NCBI GenBank assembly: GCA_016206815.1
Contig: JACQQT010000069.1
Coordinates: 1-5,251, forward strand
Length of the DNA: 5,251 bases
Direction of reading: 5' to 3'
Source: Candidatus Omnitrophota bacterium
GTDB lineage: Bacteria > Omnitrophota > Omnitrophia > Omnitrophales > Danuiimicrobiaceae
Of the stretch, positions 1 to 4,959 are shown in pieces. How positions within the stretch are numbered: position 1 is the stretch's first letter; every line of letters starts with the position of its first letter. The position numbers and the translations under genes were made by a program. The notes under the pieces were generated by a model. The model had not been told where the DNA came from and did no database searches. It saw nothing but the letters and a program-made list of their open reading frames with translations.

Positions 1-12
1 CTTGAATTCCGT

Positions 13-330
13 TTAAATAATTTCGTTACACTTCTTACAGACACGCTGTTTCGTTCCGTCGGATAAAAATTGAAAACCGATGCGCGTCGGCTTGGAACAG
101 CGCGGACAAATCAACTGAATATTGGAGCGATGCAGTTTTCCTTCCATCTGGGTAATGCCGCCCTTCGGATTTTGTTGACTGGGCCGCGTGTACACTTTCA
201 AATAATTAAGGCCCTCTGCGATCACCCGGTTTTCCGCCGGAATAACACGGAGAATCTTGGCTTTCTTCCCCCGCTCTTTTCCCGTCAAAACCGTGATCAA
301 ATCCCCTTTTTTCAAATGCACCTTTTCCAT
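13..330 (-). CDS. rplX: Large-subunit ribosomal protein L24 (uL24), zinc-ribbon type
   Basis: L24 initiates 50S assembly by binding near the 5' end of 23S rRNA and sits close to the exit tunnel. The 105-residue product (E. coli 104) begins MEKVHLKKGD, followed by the KOW segment VLTGKERGKKAKILRVIP at 14-31 and EGLNYLKVYTRPSQQNPKGG at 39-58. The second half carries Cys75, Cys78, Cys98 and Cys101 as CPRC and CKKC. This is the four-cysteine, probably zinc-binding form found in many bacteria and lost in others such as E. coli; metal binding is inferred. The ATG at 330 was chosen because GGAGGT lies eight bases upstream and the family N-terminus fits. A start at 369 would add 13 residues from overlapping rplN sequence. 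The gene is complete and ends with TAA 12 bases before the left edge. Confidence 0.97.
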   Translation of the reverse strand: MEKVHLKKGDLITVLTGKERGKKAKILRVIPAENRVIAEGLNYLKVYTRPSQQNPKGGITQMEGKLHRSNIQLICPRCSKPTRIGFQFLSDGTKQRVCKKCNEII

Positions 331-331
331 G

Positions 332-700
332 TCAAACAACCTCCGGCGCCAACGACACGATCTTTGCAAAATTTAAGTCTCGAAGCTCTCTGGCCACCGG
401 CCCAAAGATCCTGGTTCCGCGCGGATTTTGTTGATTATCAATAATCACAATGGCATTCGAATTAAACCGGACCAGCGAACCGTCCGGCCGCTTAATCGGG
501 TTCCGAGTCCTGACAACCACCGCCTTCACAACCTCTCCTGCTTTGACGATCCCGTCCGGAACTGCTTCCTTAACAGAACCGGTGATGATATCGCCAACCT
601 CAGCCGTTCTGCTGCTTCTACGGTTTAACACCCCGATCATCGCCACCCGCTTTGCGCCGGTGTTATCTGCAATTTCCAAAATTGAACGCATCTGAATCAT
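332..700 (-). CDS. rplN: Large-subunit ribosomal protein L14 (uL14)
   Basis: L14 binds near the sarcin-ricin region of 23S rRNA, forms an intersubunit bridge with 16S rRNA, and is the docking site for the silencing factor RsfS (family knowledge). The product has 122 residues, close to the usual length, and is conserved along its whole length: [19 protein letters not shown] at 1-19, [16 protein letters not shown] at 35-50, [18 protein letters not shown] at 58-75, and [14 protein letters not shown] with [12 protein letters not shown] at the end. The ATG at 700 gives the family N-terminus and has GGAG at 709-712, eight bases upstream. A longer reading from 757 would start inside rpsQ sequence and is rejected. 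In E. coli this gene opens the separate spc operon. Here it follows rpsQ closely. The TGA is one base from the rplX ATG. Confidence 0.98.
   Translation of the reverse strand: MIQMRSILEIADNTGAKRVAMIGVLNRRSSRTAEVGDIITGSVKEAVPDGIVKAGEVVKAVVVRTRNPIKRPDGSLVRFNSNAIVIIDNQQNPRGTRIFGPVARELRDLNFAKIVSLAPEVV
339..344 (-). promoter_or_regulatory. Shine-Dalgarno site for rplX
   Basis: GGAGGT lies eight bases before the ATG at 330, inside the last codons of rplN. It is one of the two strongest ribosome binding sites in the window and settles the rplX start against the in-frame start at 369. Confidence 0.88.
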
Positions 701-708
701 GAAATCAA

Positions 709-712
709 CTCC
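709..712 (-). promoter_or_regulatory. Shine-Dalgarno site for rplN
   Basis: GGAG lies eight bases before the ATG at 700, within the 23-base rpsQ-rplN gap. It supports the 122-residue L14 rather than the longer in-frame reading. Confidence 0.8.
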
Positions 713-723
713 AACCAAAAATG

Positions 724-972
724 TTACGAAGCCAATACTTCGATCACCTGCCAGCATTTTGTTTTCGAAATCGGCCTGGTTTCTCGAATCCGGACCTTGT
801 CGCCGACTTTCGCCTTCTTCTGGGCATCATGAACCACATACTTCTTACGCCACCTCACCACTTTCCGATAGACCGGATGCTGGACCAGCCGAGTCACTTG
901 GACAATGGCAGTTTTTTCCATTTTGCTGCTTAAAACCGTGCCGGTTAATTCCTTCCGATGCCGTTCAGCCAT
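724..972 (-). CDS. rpsQ: Small-subunit ribosomal protein S17 (uS17)
   Basis: S17 is an OB-fold primary binder of 16S rRNA needed early in 30S assembly. The 82-residue protein is of normal length (E. coli 84). It shows [19 protein letters not shown] at 8-26, [19 protein letters not shown] at 32-50, [20 protein letters not shown] at 55-74, and a short VIEVLAS end. The motifs KMxKT, HPxYxK, GDxVxIxExRPxSKTK and W are all in place. The ATG overlaps the rpmC stop by eight bases (ATGGCTGA). The upstream region has only a weak GGAA followed by a long A run, so reinitiation by ribosomes finishing rpmC is plausible. It ends with TAA, 23 bases before rplN. In E. coli S17 closes the S10 operon; here no terminator follows. 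Confidence 0.97.
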   Translation of the reverse strand: MAERHRKELTGTVLSSKMEKTAIVQVTRLVQHPVYRKVVRWRKKYVVHDAQKKAKVGDKVRIRETRPISKTKCWQVIEVLAS

Positions 973-1174
973 TTTTTTTGAGTTCCATTTCTCGTTTTAC
1001 GGTTAACACTTTTGCCAAATCCCGCCGGGCTTGCGTTAGCTTTGTCAAATCTTCCAACTTAGCCAGCTTAGCCTGAAGCCTCAGTTGAAACATTTCTTTC
1101 CTGAGCCCTTCGGCCTTTTCATCGAGCTCGTCTACTGAAAGTGACCGCAGATCTTTCGCTTTTAAAACTGCCAT
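965..1174 (-). CDS. rpmC: Large-subunit ribosomal protein L29 (uL29)
   Basis: L29 is a small helical-hairpin protein next to L23 at the exit-tunnel rim. The 69-residue product (E. coli 63) is almost all helix: MAVLKAKDLRSLSVDELDEK at 1-20, then LRKEMFQLRLQAKLAKLED at 24-42, and a second helix with TQARRDLAKVLTV at 47-59. The spacing of the LRxLSxxEL and FxLRxQ elements and of the RRDLAKVLTV segment is that of L29. The ATG at 1174 is favoured over an upstream start at 1231: it fits the family, and AGGAG at 1182-1186 lies seven bases before it. The upstream stretch would be rplP sequence read in another frame. The gene begins two bases after rplP and its last eight bases overlap the start of rpsQ, at a run of eight A residues. 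Confidence 0.95.
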   Translation of the reverse strand: MAVLKAKDLRSLSVDELDEKAEGLRKEMFQLRLQAKLAKLEDLTKLTQARRDLAKVLTVKREMELKKNG

Positions 1175-1176
1175 GG

Positions 1177-1593
1177 TTACACTCCTGAGCGCCTCACAAA
1201 CCGGGTCGCAAAAGGAAGTTTGTGAGCACAAAGTCTCAGCGCGGAACGTGCCAATGCTTCCGGCACTCCGCCCATTTCAAACAGGATCCGGCCCGGTTTC
1301 ACAACCGCCACGTAATACTCCGGCGCTCCCTTGCCTTTTCCCATACGGGTTTCCGCCGGTTTCTTCGTATAAGACTTATCCGGAAAAATTCGAAGCCACA
1401 CTTTGCCGCCGCGTTTCACATGCCGGGTCAAGGCAACGCGCGCTGCTTCCAACTGGATGGCCGTCATCCAGCCGTGGCCAATGGCCTTCAAACCAAACTC
1501 GCCGAAATTGACCTCGCTTCCGCTGGAAGCAATTCCCCTCATCTTTCCGCGATGCTGCTTTCTAAATTTGACCCGCTTAGGCATTAACGGCAT
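1177..1593 (-). CDS. rplP: Large-subunit ribosomal protein L16 (uL16)
   Basis: L16 sits near the A site and central protuberance of the 50S subunit and helps position the A-site tRNA elbow. The protein has 138 residues (E. coli 136). Recognised segments are [16 protein letters not shown] at 5-20, [12 protein letters not shown] at 30-41, [24 protein letters not shown] at 50-73, [19 protein letters not shown] at 83-101, and [23 protein letters not shown] at 105-127. Arg83 corresponds to E. coli Arg81, which is hydroxylated by an oxygenase in E. coli; whether this happens here is unknown. Two ATG codons compete, giving MPLMPKR or MPKR. The first, at 1593, is preferred because AAGGA at 1600-1604 lies six bases from it but 15 bases from the second. 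The gene is separated from rpsC by 17 bases and from rpmC by two. Confidence 0.97.
   Translation of the reverse strand: MPLMPKRVKFRKQHRGKMRGIASSGSEVNFGEFGLKAIGHGWMTAIQLEAARVALTRHVKRGGKVWLRIFPDKSYTKKPAETRMGKGKGAPEYYVAVVKPGRILFEMGGVPEALARSALRLCAHKLPFATRFVRRSGV
1182..1186 (-). promoter_or_regulatory. Shine-Dalgarno site for rpmC
   Basis: AGGAG lies seven bases before the ATG at 1174 and within the end of rplP. It supports the 69-residue L29 over the start at 1231. Confidence 0.85.
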
Positions 1594-1599
1594 GTCTCG

Positions 1600-1604
1600 T
1601 CCTT
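1600..1604 (-). promoter_or_regulatory. Shine-Dalgarno site deciding the rplP start
   Basis: AAGGA lies six bases before the ATG at 1593 and 15 bases before the second candidate ATG at 1584, so it favours MPLMPKR over MPKR as the N-terminus of L16. Confidence 0.75.
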
Positions 1605-1610
1605 AACGAT

Positions 1611-2405
1611 TCAATGAGTATCTGTTGAACTTTGCTTTGTCGGTTCCGTCTCGGTCGCCTGTGAAGAAATTTCGGGAGAACCGGCCGAAACTTCCTTGCG
1701 GATCGCTTCCTTCTGATATTTTCCGGTAACCAACAACCTATCCTGCTCCGCTTGCTTTGCGCGTTCTGCTTCTTCTTTCTTTACCAAAACTTCGCCGTGA
1801 TAAAGCCACGTTTTAACGCCAATGGTACCGTAGGTGGTAAACGCTTCGGAAAATCCGTAGGTCACATCGGCACGAAATGTGTTGAGCGGAACCTTGCCTT
1901 CCTTGTATCCTTCCGTTCGCGCAATCTCAGAACCGCCCAGACGGCCTTTGCACATGATTTTGATTCCGCCTGCGCCCTTTGCCATGGCGCTCGCCACCGC
2001 TTTTTTCATCGCTTTTCTAAAAGCGACGCGTTTCTCAAGCTGCAACGCAACGTTTTCGGCCACAAGCTGTGCGTTGGTTTGAGGCACTTCGACCTCTTTG
2101 ATATCCAGAAACACTTCACTCGCGGTCAAATTTGAGACCTCGTCACGGATTCGGTTGATTTCTTGTCCGCCGCGACCGATGATCAGTCCCGGCCGCGCCG
2201 TGTAGATCCAAATGCGAATCTTACCGGCGGAACGCTCAATGGTAATATCCGCAACACCCGCCATCCGCAACTTGGTTTTAAGGTACTTGCGGATTTTCAA
2301 ATCCTCATGAAGCAAACGGCTGTAGTCTTTTGTTGCAAACCATTTTGCTCTCCAATCTTTAATATAACCGAGCCTTAATCCGTATGGATGTGCCTTTTGC
2401 CCCAC
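1611..2405 (-). CDS. rpsC: Small-subunit ribosomal protein S3 (uS3), GTG start, extended C-terminus
   Basis: S3 lies on the head of the 30S subunit at the mRNA entry channel and takes part in mRNA unwinding. The protein has 264 residues (E. coli 233). The N-terminus [13 protein letters not shown] is diagnostic. A type 2 KH domain is seen at about residues 38-108, with [13 protein letters not shown] carrying the GxxG loop at 77-80. The C-terminal domain shows RRGTE-type conserved segments in the form FRKAMKKAV (129-137), [18 protein letters not shown] (147-164), [13 protein letters not shown] (172-184) and [11 protein letters not shown] (190-200). Arg130, Lys131 and Lys134 match basic residues tied to helicase activity in E. 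coli. From about residue 209 there is a charged helix, then a Ser/Thr/Glu-rich tail ending SSTDTH, not part of the common core. The GTG start is fixed by the family N-terminus and by AGGAG six bases upstream. It starts 12 bases after rplV. Confidence 0.97.
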   Translation of the reverse strand: MGQKAHPYGLRLGYIKDWRAKWFATKDYSRLLHEDLKIRKYLKTKLRMAGVADITIERSAGKIRIWIYTARPGLIIGRGGQEINRIRDEVSNLTASEVFLDIKEVEVPQTNAQLVAENVALQLEKRVAFRKAMKKAVASAMAKGAGGIKIMCKGRLGGSEIARTEGYKEGKVPLNTFRADVTYGFSEAFTTYGTIGVKTWLYHGEVLVKKEEAERAKQAEQDRLLVTGKYQKEAIRKEVSAGSPEISSQATETEPTKQSSTDTH

Positions 2406-2411
2406 AATTCG

Positions 2412-2416
2412 CTCCT
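2412..2416 (-). promoter_or_regulatory. Shine-Dalgarno site for the GTG start of rpsC
   Basis: AGGAG lies six bases before GTG at 2405, in the rplV-rpsC gap. There is no ATG giving the MGQK N-terminus, so this site supports the GTG start. Confidence 0.88.
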
Positions 2417-2417
2417 G

Positions 2418-2855
2418 TTAACCTGCTGCTCCGGCAGCTTGTTTCGTTTTCTTTCCACTCTTCAGAATTTTTAATCCCTTTGCCTTGGTTTCACCGGCCT
2501 CGATTTTGCCTTTTGAAACCGCAATTTCCCGCTCTCCCAAAACAACGGATAAATGCGTCATCCTTTTCAAAATCACATCTGCGCGCCCCATGGACCGGGA
2601 CATATAACGTTTTAAAACCGGTCCCCCGTCCGCTTTGATTTCCTTTACAAACAACCGAGCCTCATCCATTTTTTTCACTTTTGCATTCGCGTGCGCACTT
2701 TTCAGCGTCTTAACCGCTAATTGCGCGCCTTTTTTATTTAAATGCTCCAAAATGGAAAACGCCTGCGCCACCGGTTTGTAACGGACCGTATTGATCACCA
2801 ATCGCATTTTCCTGGGTGAAATTCTTAAATATCGAGTAATGGCTTTTGCTTCCAT
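2418..2855 (-). CDS. rplV: Large-subunit ribosomal protein L22 (uL22) with C-terminal extension
   Basis: L22 contacts all domains of 23S rRNA, and its long beta-hairpin lines the exit tunnel opposite L4, where macrolide-resistance changes occur. The core is at residues 1-109: ISPRKMRLV (12-20), LKSAHANAK (51-59), and the hairpin with DGGPVLKRYMSRSMGRADVILKR at 76-98, then THLSVVLGE. In the hairpin tip the usual KRxxPRAxGRA is KRYMSRSMGRA, so the conserved Pro is Ser86 and the next Ala is Ser88. At 145 residues it exceeds E. coli L22 (110). The additional roughly 35 residues are Lys/Gly/Ala-rich and end in KKTKQAAGAAG. No Shine-Dalgarno is visible before the ATG; the upstream bases read AAGACATAATCGTCACTT. 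Translation is likely coupled to rpsS, which ends nine bases before in the same frame. Confidence 0.96.
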   Translation of the reverse strand: MEAKAITRYLRISPRKMRLVINTVRYKPVAQAFSILEHLNKKGAQLAVKTLKSAHANAKVKKMDEARLFVKEIKADGGPVLKRYMSRSMGRADVILKRMTHLSVVLGEREIAVSKGKIEAGETKAKGLKILKSGKKTKQAAGAAG

Positions 2856-2864
2856 AAGTGACGA

Positions 2865-3164
2865 TTATGTCTTGGCTTGTACCGCCATGGCTTTTGCTTT
2901 ATCTTGAGCGGTGCTGTGTTTCTTAAAGAGACGCGTCGGAGAAAATTCCCCCAACTTATGTCCCACCATATTTTCGGTCACGAAAACGTTATGAAACGTA
3001 CGACCATTGTGAATCGCAAACGTCAGACCCACAAATTCCGGCGTAATCGTAGAACGCCGAGACCAGGTTTTAATGGGTTTTCGGTCTCTTGCTTTTTGTG
3101 CTTTCTGGACTTTGATCAAAAGATGATCGTCTACGAAAGCTCCTTTTTCAGATGACCTGCTCAC
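2865..3164 (-). CDS. rpsS: Small-subunit ribosomal protein S19 (uS19), GTG start
   Basis: S19 sits in the head of the 30S subunit, pairs with S13, and contacts the large subunit and A-site tRNA surroundings. The protein has 99 residues (E. coli 92) and is recognised throughout: [16 protein letters not shown] at the N-terminus, [16 protein letters not shown] at 31-46, FAIHNGRTF at 49-57, and [19 protein letters not shown] at 60-78, followed by a short basic, Ala-rich tail. The initiation codon is GTG. It is well supported because it places the family's first residues exactly and is preceded by AGGAGG at 3175-3180. Two changes against the commonest N-terminus (SRSLKKGPFVD) are seen: Leu-Lys is Ser-Glu, and Pro is Ala. 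The TAA stop is followed by only nine bases, in the same frame, before rplV. Confidence 0.97.
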   Translation of the reverse strand: MSRSSEKGAFVDDHLLIKVQKAQKARDRKPIKTWSRRSTITPEFVGLTFAIHNGRTFHNVFVTENMVGHKLGEFSPTRLFKKHSTAQDKAKAMAVQAKT

Positions 3165-3168
3165 AGCA

Positions 3169-3996
3169 CTAAGCCCTCCTGTCCTTCACAATGTAACGCT
3201 TTGACGGTTTGCTGCGTTTCCTTGTCTTGAAACCCTTGGCCAGTTGACCCCAAGGACTTACGGGATGACGTCCTCCGGATGACTTGCCTTCACCGCCCCC
3301 AAGCGGATGATCCACCGGATTCATGGAAACACCGCGATTATTCGGACGCACGCCCAACCACCGTTTGCGGCCCGCTTTACCATACGTCATATTTTCATGA
3401 TCAATATTAGAACATTGCCCTACCGTCGCGTAAGCACTCAATGCAATCATGCGAACTTCTCCGGACGGAAGTTTCAAGTGAGCAAATTCATTCTCCTTTG
3501 ACATAATGCGCGCCAAACCGCCTGCCGAACGAACCAGTTTGCCGCCTCGGCCGGGTTCCAATTCAATGTTATGCACCGGTGTTCCTTCTGGAATATTTCT
3601 GAGCGGAAGATGATTCCCAACCTTTACCTCTGCGGTTTCACCGCTTGAAATTCTCTCGCCGACGGTCAAACCGTCCGGAGCCAGAATGTATGCTTTCTCA
3701 CCGTCCGCATACTCAATCAATGCAATCCGGCTGGTGCGATTTGGATCATATTCAATGGTTTTTACGATCGCCTCTACGTCATGTTTGGGCCGTCTAAAAT
3801 CCACCAGCCTCAAACGACGCTTGTGGCCGCCGCCTCGATGGTACGAGGTAATATGTCCGTACAAATTGCGGCCGCCCGTCCGTTTTTTAATCTCAGTCAG
3901 CGGACGATAAGGTTTGTCGGCCGTAATCTCAGAAAAATCTGAGACACTGCCAAAGCGCCTGGTCGGAGTCGTCGGTTTAAATTTAACAAGCGGCAT
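3169..3996 (-). CDS. rplB: Large-subunit ribosomal protein L2 (uL2)
   Basis: L2 is among the most conserved ribosomal proteins. It supports subunit association and lies close to the peptidyl transferase centre. The length of 275 residues matches the family (E. coli 273). Seen in order: [14 protein letters not shown] at the N-terminus, HRGGGHKRR at about 53-61, IEYDPNR at 81-87, the SH3-like domain with YILAPDGL (103-110) and [18 protein letters not shown] (143-160), LPSGEVRMI (176-184), and the C-terminal domain with [13 protein letters not shown], then [13 protein letters not shown] (225-237) and [10 protein letters not shown]. His230 matches E. coli His229, the residue reported as essential for peptidyl transfer. 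Residue 232 is Leu, where most bacteria have His. The start ATG has AAGGA nine bases upstream, overlapping the end of rplW. The gene ends with TAG, four bases before rpsS. Confidence 0.98.
   Translation of the reverse strand: MPLVKFKPTTPTRRFGSVSDFSEITADKPYRPLTEIKKRTGGRNLYGHITSYHRGGGHKRRLRLVDFRRPKHDVEAIVKTIEYDPNRTSRIALIEYADGEKAYILAPDGLTVGERISSGETAEVKVGNHLPLRNIPEGTPVHNIELEPGRGGKLVRSAGGLARIMSKENEFAHLKLPSGEVRMIALSAYATVGQCSNIDHENMTYGKAGRKRWLGVRPNNRGVSMNPVDHPLGGGEGKSSGGRHPVSPWGQLAKGFKTRKRSKPSKRYIVKDRRA
3175..3180 (-). promoter_or_regulatory. Shine-Dalgarno site for the GTG start of rpsS
   Basis: AGGAGG lies ten bases before GTG at 3164, inside the final codons of rplB. A nearer GTG in the same stretch is in another frame and runs at once into a stop. 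Confidence 0.88.
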
Positions 3997-4005
3997 CTCT
4001 AAATA

Positions 4006-4010
4006 TCCTT
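4006..4010 (-). promoter_or_regulatory. Shine-Dalgarno site for rplB
   Basis: AAGGA lies nine bases before the ATG at 3996 and overlaps the TAA of rplW, so termination on rplW and initiation on rplB are close together. Confidence 0.75.
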
Positions 4011-4284
4011 ATTGAAGTTCAATCTTATGACCTTCTTTTAAAGTCACAACGGCTTTTTTCCAATCCGCCGTTTTCCCGGGCTGAAAGCGTACGCGCTTCC
4101 ACTTCCCGCCAAACATCATCGTATTGACTTTCGCGACCTTCACATTGAAAATGCGTTCCACCGCTTCGCGAATCTCGTGTTTCTTCGCATGTTTATCAAC
4201 CCGAAAAAAATATTTTCGAATCTTCTCCTGATGCGTTCCCTTCTCGGTAATCAACGGCTCGCGAATGACATCGTAAACATTCAT
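4009..4284 (-). CDS. rplW: Large-subunit ribosomal protein L23 (uL23)
   Basis: L23 sits at the rim of the peptide exit tunnel and is the docking point for trigger factor and the signal recognition particle (family knowledge). The 91-residue protein is of normal bacterial size, slightly shorter than E. coli (100). It shows the family pattern in order: IREPLITEKG at residues 7-16, KYFFRVDKHAKKHEIREAVE at 24-43, FNVKVAKVNTM at 46-56, the basic loop GGKWKRVRFQPGK at 59-71, and DWKKAVVTL at 74-82. The start codon overlaps the rplD stop as ATGA. No purine-rich Shine-Dalgarno is evident upstream (the sequence there reads AAAGAAAGCGGCAAAGTC), so translation is probably coupled to rplD. The rplB gene follows after 12 bases. 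Confidence 0.96.
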   Translation of the reverse strand: MNVYDVIREPLITEKGTHQEKIRKYFFRVDKHAKKHEIREAVERIFNVKVAKVNTMMFGGKWKRVRFQPGKTADWKKAVVTLKEGHKIELQ

Positions 4285-4955
4285 GACTTTGCCGCTTTCT
4301 TTGGAACGGGAGCTTCTTTGGGTGTGCTCAATGCGCGTTTTTCAATCACGGGAAGCGCGTCCTTTTCAATCAGCAGTTTCTTCCGCCGTTGAATATGGTA
4401 AGCGTTCACATCACGCGCTAATTTAATCGAAAACAATTCTTTCAAATTTCGAGAAGCGCGCTTCAATTTCTCATCCACCGAATTCACCACAAAAAGCGTC
4501 CGTGAATCATTCAACTTCAACGCTTTGATGATCCCCACTAATTCTTTTGTTTTCGGTTCTTTTAAATCGGCGTCCTCCAAAAAGAGCAAATTGCTCTCTT
4601 TATTTTTGAGGCTCAGCGCCGAAACCAAAGCAGCCCGTTTCATACTGCTTGGAAGATCCGTATCGTAGCTTCTCGGATGCGGACCAAAGGTGGTTCCGCC
4701 TCCCCTCCAAAGGGGAGAACGGCGCGAACCGTGCCTGGCGCGCCCCGTTCCCTTCTGACGCCAAGGTTTCTTCCCGCCTCCCCGAACTTCCCCGCGCTCC
4801 TTCGTATCATGTGTTCCGCGCCGCTGATTGCCGGCATAAGCCGTCAAAACAAGCCCGAGCAGACGGTGATTCACAGGAGCCTGAAACACAGCTTGATTGA
4901 GCTCGACTTCTCCTGAGTGCTTTCCGTCTTTTTGATAAACGTTTCCTTTTAACAT
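4281..4955 (-). CDS. rplD: Large-subunit ribosomal protein L4 (uL4)
   Basis: L4 binds 23S rRNA early in assembly, and its long basic loop lines the peptide exit tunnel near the macrolide site. With the start chosen here the protein has 224 residues (E. coli 201). The tunnel loop lies at about residues 45-95 and contains RRGTHDTKERGEVRGGG, KKPWRQKGTGRARHGS and GGGTTFGPHPRSY, all strongly conserved. The globular part follows, with SMKRAALVSALSLK and a Rossmann-like C-terminal region. The last 17 or so residues (STPKEAPVPKKAAKS) are a Pro/Ala/Lys tail beyond the usual end. The ATG at 4955 was preferred because MLKGNVYQKDG fits the family N-terminus. A TTG 17 codons upstream would only add residues encoded by another frame of the rplC tail. 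No clear Shine-Dalgarno is seen, only A-rich sequence, so coupling to rplC is likely. Its TGA overlaps the rplW ATG. In enterobacteria L4 also represses the S10 operon, but that leader is outside this window. Confidence 0.96.
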   Translation of the reverse strand: MLKGNVYQKDGKHSGEVELNQAVFQAPVNHRLLGLVLTAYAGNQRRGTHDTKERGEVRGGGKKPWRQKGTGRARHGSRRSPLWRGGGTTFGPHPRSYDTDLPSSMKRAALVSALSLKNKESNLLFLEDADLKEPKTKELVGIIKALKLNDSRTLFVVNSVDEKLKRASRNLKELFSIKLARDVNAYHIQRRKKLLIEKDALPVIEKRALSTPKEAPVPKKAAKS

Positions 4956-4959
4956 AAAA

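Noticed and set aside
1..12. Possible rplE start or regulatory site left of rplX
   Set aside because: Only 12 bases remain, with no start codon or clear Shine-Dalgarno; rplE is expected there from gene order but cannot be shown.
70..444. Plus-strand open frame of 124 codons opposite rplX and rplN
   Set aside because: It is antisense to two highly conserved genes, matches no protein I recognise, and has no visible ribosome binding site.
701..757. N-terminal extension of L14 from an upstream start
   Set aside because: The added residues are rpsQ sequence in another frame; MIQMRS is the family N-terminus and has its own Shine-Dalgarno.
699..2135. Several plus-strand open frames (for example 699-1076, 1222-1587, 1752-2135)
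   Set aside because: All mirror conserved minus-strand ribosomal protein genes. Their translations are of low-complexity shadow type with many Cys, Phe and Arg.
2839..2899. 13-base direct repeat ATGGCTTTTGCTT at 2839-2851 and 2887-2899
   Set aside because: It arises from similar coding for K-A-K-A-like residues at the end of S19 and the start of L22; no further copies were seen, so chance is the likelier cause.
4640..4837. Minus-strand open frame of 65 codons inside rplD
   Set aside because: It is an alternate frame over the Arg/Gly-rich L4 loop, whose codon bias keeps stops rare.
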